Shown: positions 18,015-28,210, counted from the first letter of the stretch. The stretch: 64,000 nucleotides of DNA from Anaerococcus vaginimassiliensis (GCF_900626155.1 NZ_LR130844.1:350186-414185); one strand, 5' to 3'. The notes: generated by a model from the sequence alone, not told the origin. A program made the numbers and translations.

Positions 18015-19235
18015 ATGAACTGTATAGTTGCTCAATCTGGTGGTCCAACAAGCGTAATAAATTCATCCCTTGCAGGTGTAATCCAAGCAGGAATAGACAA
18101 TAATTTCGACAAAATCTACCTTAGCCTAAACGGCATCGAGGGAATCCTAAACAATAATATCAAGGAAGTTGACCAAAAGAAATTCAAGAAAACAAAAGCT
18201 ATGGATAAGCTAATGGCTCGCCCTTCATCTATCCTAGGATCTTGTAGGTATAAGCTACCAAGTGATATAGAAGATGAAATTTACGAAAAAATCTTTACCT
18301 TCCTTAAAGAAAAAGAAATTGGCGTTTTTGTCTATATCGGAGGAAATGACTCCATGGATACAGTAAAGAAACTAAACGAGTACATAAACAAACACAATAT
18401 CGAAGGAATAAATATTGTTGGTTGTCCTAAGACAATAGATAACGACCTAAATGGTATGGATCACTCTCCAGGCTTTGGATCAGCTGCCAAATACATAGCA
18501 AACACCCTAAGAAATATCAGAAATGACGTAGATATCTATGACCTAGAATCAATCACCATAGTTGAAATCATGGGAAGACACGCTGGATGGCTTGCCGCTT
18601 CATCTCTAATTTCAAACTATGAAGCTCACAAAGAAATAGTAAACCTAGTATATGTTCCAGAAGAGAAAGAATCTCTTGATGAGATTACAAATGATATCAA
18701 AAAACAAATGCAAACAGAAAAAAATCTCGTAATCGCTATGGCAGAAGGCTTTAGAGATACAGATTCTTTCCTTGATAAACAAATGTTTGCCAACTCAGAT
18801 GATGGCTTCAACCACCCAATCGTAAGCGGAGTCGCTCAAAGATTAGCAGACTATCTTAGAGAAAAACTCGGAGTAAAAACAAGGGCAGTTGAGCTAAACA
18901 TCGTTCAAAGAACTTCTCCAGTAATATCCAAAACAGATGCCAAAGAAGCCTTTAACTTAGGCTACAGAGCCTTAGATTTAGGAGTGAAATCTACAAACCT
19001 AATCCCTGTCCTAAGAAGAAAAGAAGGATATGCCTACCAAACATTCTACACAGAAGTAGAACCAGATCTGATAGCAAACAAAGAAATGAAAATCCCAGCA
19101 AGTTGGCTAGCCGATAAAAAAACCCTAGAAGAAAATATAACAACCTACGCCCTACCCCTAATCCAAGGCGAGATAGAACAAAACTACGAAAACGGCATGC
19201 CAGTATATATCAACCTTACAGACTTTACAAAATAA
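18015..19235 (+). CDS. pfp: Pyrophosphate-dependent 6-phosphofructokinase
   Basis: This 406-residue cytoplasmic enzyme converts fructose 6-phosphate to the 1,6-bisphosphate using PPi. The loop GGNDSMDT has Asp where ATP enzymes have Gly, and PKTIDNDL has Lys in place of Gly; both changes mark the PPi-dependent type. MGRHAGWLAA contributes to substrate binding, with the catalytic Asp in TIDND. AAGGAGAAATAA precedes the ATG, and a TATAAT box at 17947-17952 with a poor -35 is the likely promoter. It is monocistronic, ending at a terminator shared with brnQ. It fits an energy-sparing fermenter and links to the transketolase/transaldolase genes elsewhere in the window. Confidence 0.92.
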   Translation: MNCIVAQSGGPTSVINSSLAGVIQAGIDNNFDKIYLSLNGIEGILNNNIKEVDQKKFKKTKAMDKLMARPSSILGSCRYKLPSDIEDEIYEKIFTFLKEKEIGVFVYIGGNDSMDTVKKLNEYINKHNIEGINIVGCPKTIDNDLNGMDHSPGFGSAAKYIANTLRNIRNDVDIYDLESITIVEIMGRHAGWLAASSLISNYEAHKEIVNLVYVPEEKESLDEITNDIKKQMQTEKNLVIAMAEGFRDTDSFLDKQMFANSDDGFNHPIVSGVAQRLADYLREKLGVKTRAVELNIVQRTSPVISKTDAKEAFNLGYRALDLGVKSTNLIPVLRRKEGYAYQTFYTEVEPDLIANKEMKIPASWLADKKTLEENITTYALPLIQGEIEQNYENGMPVYINLTDFTK

Positions 19236-19239
19236 ATTA

Positions 19240-19281
19240 AAAAGTGACTTGATTTAGGTTTTCCCAAATTAAGTCACTTTT
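19240..19281 (+). terminator. Convergent terminator between pfp and brnQ
   Basis: The 11-bp arms AAAAGTGACTT (19240-19250) and AAGTCACTTTT (19271-19281) form a hairpin with A and T flanks. It can end transcription arriving from either side. Confidence 0.85.
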
Positions 19282-19284
19282 CTT

Positions 19285-20628
19285 TTAATATTTTTGTCTG
19301 ATTTTATCTACTTCTATGAAACTTTCCATTACCTTTACTACCAAACTTGTAAGTACCAATACAAAGATAGTTGGCAGTAGCCAAGCTAGTCCCTCTTCGT
19401 ATAGGGCTAGTGATTTTACAAAGTTTGTTACAAAGCCAAATTTTATATGGAATGTTTTATCCAAGACTTCAACTAGTGGAAGTCCTACGGAAACTACTGC
19501 TGATGATACATAAGAAACTTTCGAATAGTTTAAGTATTTGTGGCTTATACCCATTACTATTAGGACAAGGGCAACTGGATATATGATTTGTAAAAGTGGC
19601 ACTGAAAATGCTAAAAGCTTGTTTAGACCAAAGTTTGCCATTACAAATGAGAATAAAGTCCATATATAAACCCAAGCTCTGTATGATAGTTTGTTGTTAA
19701 ATAACTTCTCAAAATATTCTCCACCACTTGTTATTAGTCCAACACATGTTGTAAGGCAAGCGAGGGTAAAAATAAATGCTAATAATACCAAGCCAAAGTC
19801 ACCTAAGACTAATTTTATAGATCCGCTCAACACTTGGGCGCCGTTTTCTGCCCCTGCGAATTTCTGAGACCCTATCATACCAATACTTGCTAGCATGGCA
19901 TATACTAGAAATAAAACAGATCCAGCCAAAAGTCCAGCCTTTATTTCGTATCTAGTTACTTCATTTTCATCTTCTACACCAAATCTTTTTATAGCTTGAG
20001 CTATTACAAAGCCAAAGTTTAGGGCAGCTACAGCATCCATTGTTTCATATCCTGCCAAAAATCCTTTAGTGACTGGGGCTTTTAGATAATCTCCACTAGG
20101 AGCTGCTATATTTTTATCCATCATAACAATTCTTACAAACATGAAAAGTATCATAAGTAAAAGTGTAGGTGTAAGGAATTTCCCCACTCTTTCTACCAAC
20201 TTATTTGGTTTAAGACAGATTAGAAGTGCTATTGTAAAAAATACCAAAGTATAAACAAATCTTACTATATTTAAGTTTAATGTTTCTGGCACATATGGAG
20301 CTATAGCCATCTCAAATGGTACAGATCCAGCACGTGGTATGCCAAGTCCTGGTCCAATTGATAGGTATATAGCTGTTGTAAATACTACAGAAAACACAGG
20401 TCCAACTCTTTTTGCTAGGTTAGACAAACCATTAGTTTTTCCGACTACTATTGCCCCCAAGACTGGAAATAAAACAGCAGTAACGCAAAAAGCTATAAGA
20501 GAAATAAAAGTAGCAGAACCAGCTTTGTTCCCCAAAAGAGGTGGGAAAATTAGATTTCCTGCTCCAAAGAACAAACCAAACAACATTATGCTTAGTTGTA
20601 GAAACTGACTTCTAGTTAATTTTTTCAT
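19285..20628 (-). CDS. brnQ: Branched-chain amino acid:cation symporter (BrnQ/LIV-II type)
   Basis: The 447-residue carrier has about 12 transmembrane helices and the family opening FGLFFGAGNLIFPP, with GPGLGIPRAGSV and LNFGFVIAQAI further on. It imports isoleucine, leucine and valine with Na+ (or H+). The ATG at 20626-20628 (MKKLTRSQF) has GGGAGGTAATT upstream; the nine extra N-terminal codons of the open frame lie across that ribosome site and are unlikely. A T-box leader lies directly upstream, so expression should rise when a charged branched-chain tRNA, probably tRNA-Ile, runs low. Confidence 0.95.
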   Translation of the reverse strand: MKKLTRSQFLQLSIMLFGLFFGAGNLIFPPLLGNKAGSATFISLIAFCVTAVLFPVLGAIVVGKTNGLSNLAKRVGPVFSVVFTTAIYLSIGPGLGIPRAGSVPFEMAIAPYVPETLNLNIVRFVYTLVFFTIALLICLKPNKLVERVGKFLTPTLLLMILFMFVRIVMMDKNIAAPSGDYLKAPVTKGFLAGYETMDAVAALNFGFVIAQAIKRFGVEDENEVTRYEIKAGLLAGSVLFLVYAMLASIGMIGSQKFAGAENGAQVLSGSIKLVLGDFGLVLLAFIFTLACLTTCVGLITSGGEYFEKLFNNKLSYRAWVYIWTLFSFVMANFGLNKLLAFSVPLLQIIYPVALVLIVMGISHKYLNYSKVSYVSSAVVSVGLPLVEVLDKTFHIKFGFVTNFVKSLALYEEGLAWLLPTIFVLVLTSLVVKVMESFIEVDKIRQKY

Positions 20629-20667
20629 AATTACCTCCCATAAAATTTCTAACAATATTTATCCATT

Positions 20668-20934
20668 AAAAAAGTCCTTTGTCTATCAAATAGACAAAGG
20701 ACGAAATTATCCGCGTTACCACCTTTATTCTTATATAAAATAAGCGCTCAAGCATCTAACAATGCCGGGTTTTGATAACGCCAACCATGGCGACACATCT
20801 TACTTAGTTCAGATATGCAAAAGAAAAATGATTTTCGAACTTATTTCTAAGGATGGATCTCACCAAACTCCAACTCTCTGTGCTTGTAGATAAGCCTACT
20901 CTTTTTTTCGTAATTTTTCTAAATAATTATTGTT
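20668..20934 (-). ncRNA. T-box riboswitch leader of brnQ (probable tRNA-Ile sensor)
   Basis: The minus-strand leader carries the T-box sequence AAAGGTGGTAACGCGG (20711-20726), just before a strong terminator (12-bp stem 20674-20685 with 20691-20702, then a T run). Further 5' are Stem I signatures: AGTA near its base, the GAGAGTTGGAG segment of the distal loop region, and a 3' strand reading ATATCTGAAC. There ATC (Ile) followed by T and GAA is the best specifier candidate. Uncharged tRNA would stabilise the antiterminator and allow brnQ transcription. The T-box call is firm; the Ile specifier is tentative and was read without folding software. Confidence 0.93.
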
Positions 20935-20940
20935 AGCTTT

Positions 20941-20969
20941 ATTATAAGTGCATTACTTTACTTTGTCAA
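20941..20969 (-). promoter_or_regulatory. Promoter of the brnQ T-box transcript
   Basis: A perfect consensus on the minus strand: TTGACA (20964-20969), 17 bases, TATAAT (20941-20946). It places the start site near 20934, giving a leader of about 300 bases before the brnQ ATG. This and the T-box account for most of the 428-base gap between brnQ and bglA. Confidence 0.9.
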
Positions 20970-21007
20970 ATTTATTTTATATAAAAATACATTTATTTTA
21001 ATATAAT

Positions 21008-21041
21008 AAGTCTATTTTAGACCGTAGAGTAAAATAGACTT
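21008..21041 (-). terminator. Probable terminator of the phospho-beta-glucosidase gene
   Basis: A perfect 12-bp, AT-rich stem (21008-21019 with 21030-21041) with a 10-base loop starts about 16 bases beyond the bglA stop. The downstream minus-strand tract TATTATATT is only moderately T-rich. Confidence 0.6.
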
Positions 21042-21056
21042 ATATTTATAAATTCT

Positions 21057-22490
<1,434 letters not shown>

Positions 22491-22581
22491 TTATTTTCAT
22501 CTGGTTAATACAAAATATATTAAACCAAAATACTAATATTAAGATATGAAACTCACCTAGTTAATTTAATATTTATAAATA

Positions 22582-22603
22582 TAAAACCAACCCAAAGGGT
22601 TGG
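22582..22603 (-). terminator. Intrinsic terminator after the SH3 lipoprotein gene
   Basis: A 7-bp stem CCAACCC/GGGTTGG (22587-22593 with 22597-22603) with a 3-base loop is followed on the minus strand by TTTTATATTT. It sits 14 bases past the stop codon. Confidence 0.85.
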
Positions 22604-22617
22604 CTATGTGTTTTATA

Positions 22618-23055
22618 TTATTCAACTTCCTTCAAAAGGTCATTTCTTATATATCCAGATACACCGTTTACAGTTACTCTTGACCAGCCATCTGATTCTA
22701 CTAAAAATAGGATTTCATCTCCTGGGTGAGCCTCTCCTACTATATCAGAGTCCTCTGTTGGATATAGTCTAATGTTTACTACATCTTCTACTTTGTAGTT
22801 GACCCCATCCATTTCAGGATCTTCGCTAGATTCTTCATCTGTTTTTTCTTCTTCTGAGATCATTTCTTCGTCTTTATTTTCTTCTTCTTTGCTAGCGTCT
22901 TCTTTTGTTTCTTCTTTTTTTTCTGTATTTTCTTCTTCGCTAACTTGTGTTTCACTCTCTCCTTCTGGGTGACGTTTTGAAACATAGCTATCATTTGAGC
23001 ATGATGCTAAAACAATTGTTAGTCCAAGTATTAGTAAAATTTTATTCTTTTTCAT
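22618..23055 (-). CDS. SH3-domain lipoprotein
   Basis: The 145-residue protein has a lipoprotein signal peptide with lipobox LASC (Cys19). A long acidic Glu/Lys/Asp-rich linker (about residues 30-80) follows, then a C-terminal bacterial SH3 domain (VNIRLYPTEDSDIVGEAHPGD...DGWSRVTVNGVSGYIR). Such domains usually bind cell-wall peptides. It should be anchored on the outer face of the membrane with the SH3 domain reaching into the wall. The start codon shares one base with the stop of the kinase-like gene, and it is the last of a three-gene operon with a Wzz-like protein, suggesting an envelope role. The exact function is unknown. Confidence 0.8.
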   Translation of the reverse strand: MKKNKILLILGLTIVLASCSNDSYVSKRHPEGESETQVSEEENTEKKEETKEDASKEEENKDEEMISEEEKTDEESSEDPEMDGVNYKVEDVVNIRLYPTEDSDIVGEAHPGDEILFLVESDGWSRVTVNGVSGYIRNDLLKEVE

Positions 23056-23714
23056 TAAATCTCTCCAAACATTTCCTCTACTTCTCTTTCACTATAGACA
23101 TAGTTTGTAATTACAACTCCTATTATATTTGCATGAACATTTTGAAGCTCTTTAATAGAATTGTCAAACACTTCGTTGTCTTTGTTAGCATAGGCTGTAA
23201 ATAATACAGTCTTATCACAAAGGGCTGCAAACATATTTGCCTCAGGTATGCCTGTGTTGGCAGTTGTATTTACAAAAACATAATCGTATTTTTCCTTGAC
23301 TTGAGAGAAGAAATTTCTGATTGCATTTGGTTCTAGGAATTGATCTGCATAATCAGAGACTTTTCCTGTAAACATAAGGTCAAGGTTTTTGATGTTATCG
23401 TCAGGTATTATCAAATCTTCGTTTGTATATTCGCCAAGGACTCCATCAATGAAGCCTCTTTCTTTATTTTTCCCTAGAAAATCAGCTAGTTCCTGTTCTC
23501 TTAGGTTTGCATCTATTAGAAGAATTTTATTTTCTTCTTCTGCTAGGTGTTTTGCCATCACATATATGTTTAATAATTGGTCGGTGTGATTACTAGTAGA
23601 TGTGAAGGCAATTAGTTTGTCAGTTGCTAGTAGATTTCTAACTATAGTATCTTCTAAGTCGTAAAAAGCTTGAAGAGCTATTTCTTTTTTCTCATCATCT
23701 TTTCTTCTAAACAT
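23055..23714 (-). CDS. Degenerate BY-kinase-like (CpsD/MinD-fold) protein
   Basis: The 219-residue protein aligns by eye with CpsD/CapB tyrosine kinases: LIAFTSTS at the P-loop position, ILLIDANLR at Walker A', and GFIDGVLGE. The P-loop, however, reads STSNHTDQL instead of xxGEGKST. The second Asp of LLIDAD is Asn, and the Walker B strand reads YVFVNTTANTG with Asn for Asp. The C terminus lacks the tyrosine cluster that these kinases phosphorylate. It is therefore probably a non-catalytic homologue. It overlaps the Wzz-like gene by 8 bases, matching the CpsC-CpsD gene order, but no polysaccharide synthesis genes are nearby. Confidence 0.78.
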   Translation of the reverse strand: MFRRKDDEKKEIALQAFYDLEDTIVRNLLATDKLIAFTSTSNHTDQLLNIYVMAKHLAEEENKILLIDANLREQELADFLGKNKERGFIDGVLGEYTNEDLIIPDDNIKNLDLMFTGKVSDYADQFLEPNAIRNFFSQVKEKYDYVFVNTTANTGIPEANMFAALCDKTVLFTAYANKDNEVFDNSIKELQNVHANIIGVVITNYVYSEREVEEMFGEI

Positions 23715-24606
23715 CTAATTCTCCTCTGGTATATGGTGGAAGTTTGCCAAGGATTGGATATGATTCTTTTTCCTCGGCTTCTTCATTTTGATTTGATTCT
23801 TCATAGCCTACACTAGAAAGAACCTCGCTACTATCTATAACAGTAGTCTCACCATAATCATCATCTTCTTCATCATCAACTATGTCAATTTTACTTGTCT
23901 GATATTCTTCTATTTCATCTTCTGGGCTTACTTCTTTAAAATCTTCTTCATCGTAAGAATTGTCTAGGACTTCCTTGTCGTATTCGTTCTCATCCTTTTT
24001 AAATGTTATCCTATCATCCTTAGCTACTTCTTCTGGCATTGTATAATTTGCTGCTAAGACTTTGTTGTTATATGAGTTAATCCTAATCATATTGATAAGG
24101 CTTACTAAGATGAAAACAGCAGCCCCAACTATAGCCGCGTATATATATCCATTGTTTACTCTACCTGCTGCTTGGTAGGAATATTCCATAACTTGGGCAT
24201 CCTTGCCATAGATATTATTTATAACTCTAACAGATAAATCTGCATACTCATCTGCCAAGTCTTCTGCTCTTTGTTTGTTGGTATCTACAACAACGATGTC
24301 TATAATTGGGCTCTTTTCAATTGGATCTATGCTAAGCTTTGTATCCAATATTCCAAGTGACATATCTATACCCAAATTATCTATCACAGCTTTTTTAATC
24401 TTGTTAGAATTGATTGTTGCAGCATATACACTTGACTCATCAGTATCTTTTTCAACTTCTTCTAGGCTTGTTGTAATTATCTTAGACTTTGCCTTATACT
24501 CATTAAAATTCGAATAACTTAGGGCAAAGTAAAATAAAACAGCCGCCACTATTCCACAAATAAGACCCAGCGGAATAGCACTAAACAGCGATCTTTTTTC
24601 CTTCAT
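23707..24606 (-). CDS. Wzz/CpsC-like chain-length-determinant family membrane protein
   Basis: The 299-residue protein has one membrane helix near residues 10-30, an extracytoplasmic region with the Wzz-like pattern VYAATINSNKI...DNLGID...PIIDIVVVDTNKQRAEDLA, and a second helix (~155-175). A cytoplasmic tail of more than 100 residues follows, very rich in Asp and Glu, ending in YPILGKLPPYTRGE. That end resembles the PxLGxIP motif of polysaccharide co-polymerases, although the acidic tail is unusual. I use the ATG at 24604-24606 with GGAGGTAAAT upstream; the longer frame needs a TTG inside the ribosome site. Partner of the degenerate kinase-like protein. Confidence 0.78.
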   Translation of the reverse strand: MKEKRSLFSAIPLGLICGIVAAVLFYFALSYSNFNEYKAKSKIITTSLEEVEKDTDESSVYAATINSNKIKKAVIDNLGIDMSLGILDTKLSIDPIEKSPIIDIVVVDTNKQRAEDLADEYADLSVRVINNIYGKDAQVMEYSYQAAGRVNNGYIYAAIVGAAVFILVSLINMIRINSYNNKVLAANYTMPEEVAKDDRITFKKDENEYDKEVLDNSYDEEDFKEVSPEDEIEEYQTSKIDIVDDEEDDDYGETTVIDSSEVLSSVGYEESNQNEEAEEKESYPILGKLPPYTRGELDV

Positions 24607-24830
24607 ATTTACCTCCAAAATTTTAGTGCTTTTATAAAATTTCTCATTATATAATCTGTAAATATACTTACTTATTTAAAATAAGCACTCTCCTTAGCCT
24701 ATTATATAACATTTTTCATCTTATAAGCAAGGAAACATTTGATTTTTAATAATTCTTTAGTCATTCTATCTTGCCAAAAGCAAAAGATAAGTATATATTA
24801 ATTCAATATAAAAGAAAGGAACCATTACAT

Positions 24831-26009
24831 ATGCAAATAGAATTAGACATCTTAGAGTCCCTAGGACTTGCGATAATAGCTTACCTAATCGGAGTTTTTA
24901 TCAAAGGCAAATTCGACTTTTTTAGGAAGTTTTTTATCCCATCGCCAGTTATAGGTGGACTTTTTATAAGTATTCTCGTTTTTATTGCAAAAAGAAGTTT
25001 TTCATACGATTTTAGCTTTGATAATATTCTCCAAGACTTCTTCATGAATATTTTCTTTGCAGCAATAGGATTAAGTTGCTCCTTTAAATCTCTCAAAAAA
25101 GCTGGATTTCTTGGACTTAAACTAGCTATTGCAATCATTATTCTACTTCCCCTACAAAATGTAGTTGCAGTTGGCCTATCAATCCTTTTAGGTATCAATC
25201 CTCTCCACGGAGTAGCCATGGGATCAACCTCAATGACAGGCGGAATTGGATCTGCCATATCTTTTGGAAAAATAATGGAAGGAATGGGAGCAAGTAATAA
25301 TACTTCAATAGGAGTAGCAGCTGCGACCTTTGGACTTTTGGTAGGATCTCTCGTAGGAGGACCTATTGCAAAGAGACTAATAAATAAATACAATTTAAAA
25401 AGCGTTGGATCTCTCGATATCAAAAAAGAAGATATAAATATAAAAAATATCGATCAAAATTCTTTGATGAGAGCAATTGTTATTATCGGTCTATCCGCAT
25501 TTTTAGGAACATTTATAAACAAAATTCTAAAACTCACTCCCCTAAGCTTTCCTTATTATGTTGGCTGCCAATTTGGGGGTCTTATAGTTAGAAATATCTA
25601 CGATTCTTTGAAAAAAGATATAGATATGAAGAATATAAATATAGTAGGAAATATCTCCCTAAATTTATTTTTATCCCTTGCTTTAATTAACCTAAATATA
25701 GCTGCGATTGCATCTCTAGCAGGTCAAATGTTTGTAATCCTCGTAGCTCAGGCGATATTTATTGCAATCTATACAAGTCTTGTGACCTTTAGATTGTGTG
25801 GCAAAGATTATGACAGTGCTGTAATGGCAGCAGGTCATTGCGGAGTAGGGCTTGGTCAAACTCCAAATGCCATGGCAAATATGGAAGCGATTATAGAAGA
25901 AAAAGGCCCTGCAGATATGGCAATGTTCGTCTTTCCCATAGTCCTTGCTATAGCAGTAAACCTCACAAATCCGATAGTTATAACATTTTTTATAAATATC
26001 TTTGGATAA
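24831..26009 (+). CDS. gltS: Sodium/glutamate symporter (GltS family)
   Basis: The 392-residue carrier has 10-12 transmembrane helices and two inverted glycine-rich reentrant regions characteristic of GltS: GVAMGSTSMTGGIGSAISFG in the first half and MAAGHCGVGLGQTPNAMANM in the second. It takes up glutamate with Na+. I place the start at 24831 (MQIELDILES, the GltS-like N terminus) with AAAGGA upstream; the 20 extra codons of the open frame are charged and not membrane-like. The gene is monocistronic with a strong terminator. The 220-base spacer to the divergent Wzz-like gene shows only AT-rich sequence and no clear operator. Confidence 0.93.
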   Translation: MQIELDILESLGLAIIAYLIGVFIKGKFDFFRKFFIPSPVIGGLFISILVFIAKRSFSYDFSFDNILQDFFMNIFFAAIGLSCSFKSLKKAGFLGLKLAIAIIILLPLQNVVAVGLSILLGINPLHGVAMGSTSMTGGIGSAISFGKIMEGMGASNNTSIGVAAATFGLLVGSLVGGPIAKRLINKYNLKSVGSLDIKKEDINIKNIDQNSLMRAIVIIGLSAFLGTFINKILKLTPLSFPYYVGCQFGGLIVRNIYDSLKKDIDMKNINIVGNISLNLFLSLALINLNIAAIASLAGQMFVILVAQAIFIAIYTSLVTFRLCGKDYDSAVMAAGHCGVGLGQTPNAMANMEAIIEEKGPADMAMFVFPIVLAIAVNLTNPIVITFFINIFG

Positions 26010-26055
26010 CTCTATCTAGTTAGGTATTTTTATAAATAAAAAAACAAAAGAAAAC

Positions 26056-26096
26056 CAACCCTATATGTCATAGCTTGATGACAGGGTTGTTTTTTT
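26056..26096 (+). terminator. Intrinsic terminator of gltS
   Basis: A stem CAACCCT/AGGGTTG (26056-26062 with 26083-26089), extended inside by GTCAT/ATGAC, is followed by seven T. It begins 46 bases after the stop. Confidence 0.88.
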
Positions 26097-26157
26097 ATAA
26101 GTTAAAAAAATTATTATCTTTTCTAGGGGGGATCTAATAAAATATATTTAGGTCTAA

Positions 26158-27546
26158 CTAAGCTTTTCGGTTATCTTCTAAATTACTAATATATGCTTTA
26201 ACTTTTGATTCTGGCATATCATAGGTAAAGTTCCACTTATCTTTTGGACTTGTAAAAGGAATAAATATAGAAATAATAGCTATTGCTCCTAGGATAAATT
26301 GGTACCAAAAATATGGCATCAACTGGAATGGGGCAACCGCTCCATTACTAAAGCCTGCTGCAATAAGTACTTGAGCTGCATATGGCGCCAAACCTTGAAA
26401 TACGCAAGAAAAACTATCTAACAATGATGCACTTCTTCTAGGATCTATCTTATATTCCTTGCACATTTTCTTGGCAATTGGTCCAGATATAATTATTGCA
26501 ACTGTGTTGTTAGCAACAGCAATATCTACCATGGATACAAGAGCCGCTATTCCAAGTTCGCCGGATTTTTCTCCCTTTGCAAATTTATTAATTTTTGAAA
26601 TTATCCAGTTTATCCCACCTTCTTTGGTGACCATATTTGATAAGCCACCTATTAAAAGTGATAATAAGAATATTTCAAACATTCCAGTAAAGCCTTCCCA
26701 TATTGTTTGGGATAGGACTAATAGATCAAATCCGTTTTTTATTAGTAATAAAAGAGAAGAAAGGGCAATCCCACCTGTTAAAACTAAGAATACATTTCCA
26801 CCCATTAAGGCAAATACTAGAACAAATAGATACGGAATTACATCTAAGATTGCATAACTTTTCTGAGACTGGCTAGCCTGTATTTCTGGTGATCCAAAGA
26901 TAATAAGTAGAATAAATGTTATTATTCCAGCTGGTAGGGCTAGTTTGATATTCATCCTAAACTTATCTTTCATATCGCAGTTTTGGGTCCTAGTTGCTGC
27001 TATTGTAGTATCAGAAATAATGGATAGATTGTCTCCAAACATTGCTCCGCCGACCAAGGCTCCAAGTACCATTGCTAGGTTTATTCCGCTTGATTCAGTT
27101 AATCCTACCGCTATTGGTCCTAAGGCTGTGATAGTTCCTACAGATGACCCTGTGGCTATTGATATAAAACTTGCTATCAAAAATATTCCTGCAGTTAAAA
27201 ACCTAGACGGAATAAAGGCTAAACCCAAGCCTACCACAGAATCTACTCCTCCAGAAGCTTGCGCGAGGGTGGAAAAAGCTCCTGCTAATAAGTAAATCAA
27301 GCACATTATAATAATGTTAGAATCCCCACATCCTTCTATCAAGTTATCAAATTTTTCGTCTATACTTCCCTCAAATAATAAAAACGCACTTATTATCCCA
27401 ATAAAAGCTGCAATCGGTGCCGGCAATTGATAAAATGCCATTTCTACTCCCCTTAAGTGAAGTACTATCCCCGATACTAAGTAGACACTAACAAAAACTA
27501 AAAAGGGTATTAGTGCCTTTCCTGAAATTTTCTCAACTTTTTTCAT
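26158..27546 (-). CDS. nhaC: Na+/H+ antiporter, NhaC family
   Basis: The 462-residue protein has about 11-12 transmembrane helices and the NhaC signature GGAMFGDNLSIISDTTIAAT. A second-half segment (VAVANNTVAIIISGPIAKK) carries the conserved NNT. The family exchanges Na+ (or Li+) for H+; some members carry amino acids or dicarboxylates instead. The ATG at 27544-27546 has GAGG 5 bases upstream; a GTG two codons earlier overlaps that site. It is followed 14 bases upstream of the Tag terminator region by its own spacer and appears monocistronic. No operator was recognised. Confidence 0.87.
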   Translation of the reverse strand: MKKVEKISGKALIPFLVFVSVYLVSGIVLHLRGVEMAFYQLPAPIAAFIGIISAFLLFEGSIDEKFDNLIEGCGDSNIIIMCLIYLLAGAFSTLAQASGGVDSVVGLGLAFIPSRFLTAGIFLIASFISIATGSSVGTITALGPIAVGLTESSGINLAMVLGALVGGAMFGDNLSIISDTTIAATRTQNCDMKDKFRMNIKLALPAGIITFILLIIFGSPEIQASQSQKSYAILDVIPYLFVLVFALMGGNVFLVLTGGIALSSLLLLIKNGFDLLVLSQTIWEGFTGMFEIFLLSLLIGGLSNMVTKEGGINWIISKINKFAKGEKSGELGIAALVSMVDIAVANNTVAIIISGPIAKKMCKEYKIDPRRSASLLDSFSCVFQGLAPYAAQVLIAAGFSNGAVAPFQLMPYFWYQFILGAIAIISIFIPFTSPKDKWNFTYDMPESKVKAYISNLEDNRKA

Positions 27547-27622
27547 CTTCACCTCTTTTTATGATTACTTTTCGCCATTATAAAATTTTTTAATAATTAG
27601 CAATATCCTAAATTTTCTTAAA

Positions 27623-27648
27623 AAAAGCTAAGCCTAAGCTTAGCTTTT
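27623..27648 (-). terminator. Intrinsic terminator of the HAD-yycJ-ttcA-uppP-tag operon
   Basis: An 11-bp perfect stem (27623-27633 with 27638-27648) with a 4-base loop is flanked by A and T runs. It starts 8 bases after the tag stop codon. Confidence 0.88.
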
Positions 27649-27655
27649 GTCTACT

Positions 27656-28210
27656 TTATTTTACCTCTTCATGCCTAAAGCAAGTTTCTAGGTGGCAATT
27701 TACTAGACCGACTGCTTCCATAAAGGAGTGGATAATAGTAGGTCCTACAAAGGAGAAACCCCTTTTCTTCATATCTTTAGCAAGTTTCTTAGAAAGGTCA
27801 CTTTCACAAATCACTTGTCCATCTCTTCTTTTATAGTCAATCGGTTCTTTTACATAAGTTTCTAAATATTTATCAAAAGAGGAAAAGTCTTCTCTTGTTT
27901 TTATAAAGGCTCTAGCATTTTTAACTAAAGCTTTTATTTTCAGTTTATTTCTTATTATATTCTCATTAGATAAAAGTTCTTCAATCTTTTCTTCGTCATA
28001 TTGGGCAATTTTCTCATAAGAAAATCCATCAAAAGCCTCTCTCATAGCTTCTCTTTTCTTTAAAATTGTTTCAAAGCTAAGACCAGCCTGCATGAATTCT
28101 AAAACTAACATTTCAAAAAGATAGGAATCATCATGATTTCTAAGACCGTATTCCTCATCGTGGTAGGCTTTTAGGATTTCTGATTTTACCCATTCACATC
28201 TTTTTTTCAT
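27656..28210 (-). CDS. tag: DNA-3-methyladenine glycosylase I (Tag)
   Basis: The 184-residue base-excision enzyme removes 3-methyladenine from DNA. The zinc-snap residues of Tag are all present: Cys in MKKRCEW, His in YHDEEYG near residue 17, and the C-terminal NCHLETCFRH. The helix-hairpin-helix region and the aromatic base-binding residues around FEMLVLEFMQAGLSF are also typical. Its ATG overlaps the uppP stop by one base (TAATG), so it is translationally coupled as the last gene of a five-gene operon. Identity is firm. Confidence 0.95.
   Translation of the reverse strand: MKKRCEWVKSEILKAYHDEEYGLRNHDDSYLFEMLVLEFMQAGLSFETILKKREAMREAFDGFSYEKIAQYDEEKIEELLSNENIIRNKLKIKALVKNARAFIKTREDFSSFDKYLETYVKEPIDYKRRDGQVICESDLSKKLAKDMKKRGFSFVGPTIIHSFMEAVGLVNCHLETCFRHEEVK

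Noticed and set aside
24881..25423. 180-codon minus-strand frame opposite gltS
   Set aside because: Proline/isoleucine-rich antisense shadow of GltS with no recognisable protein features.
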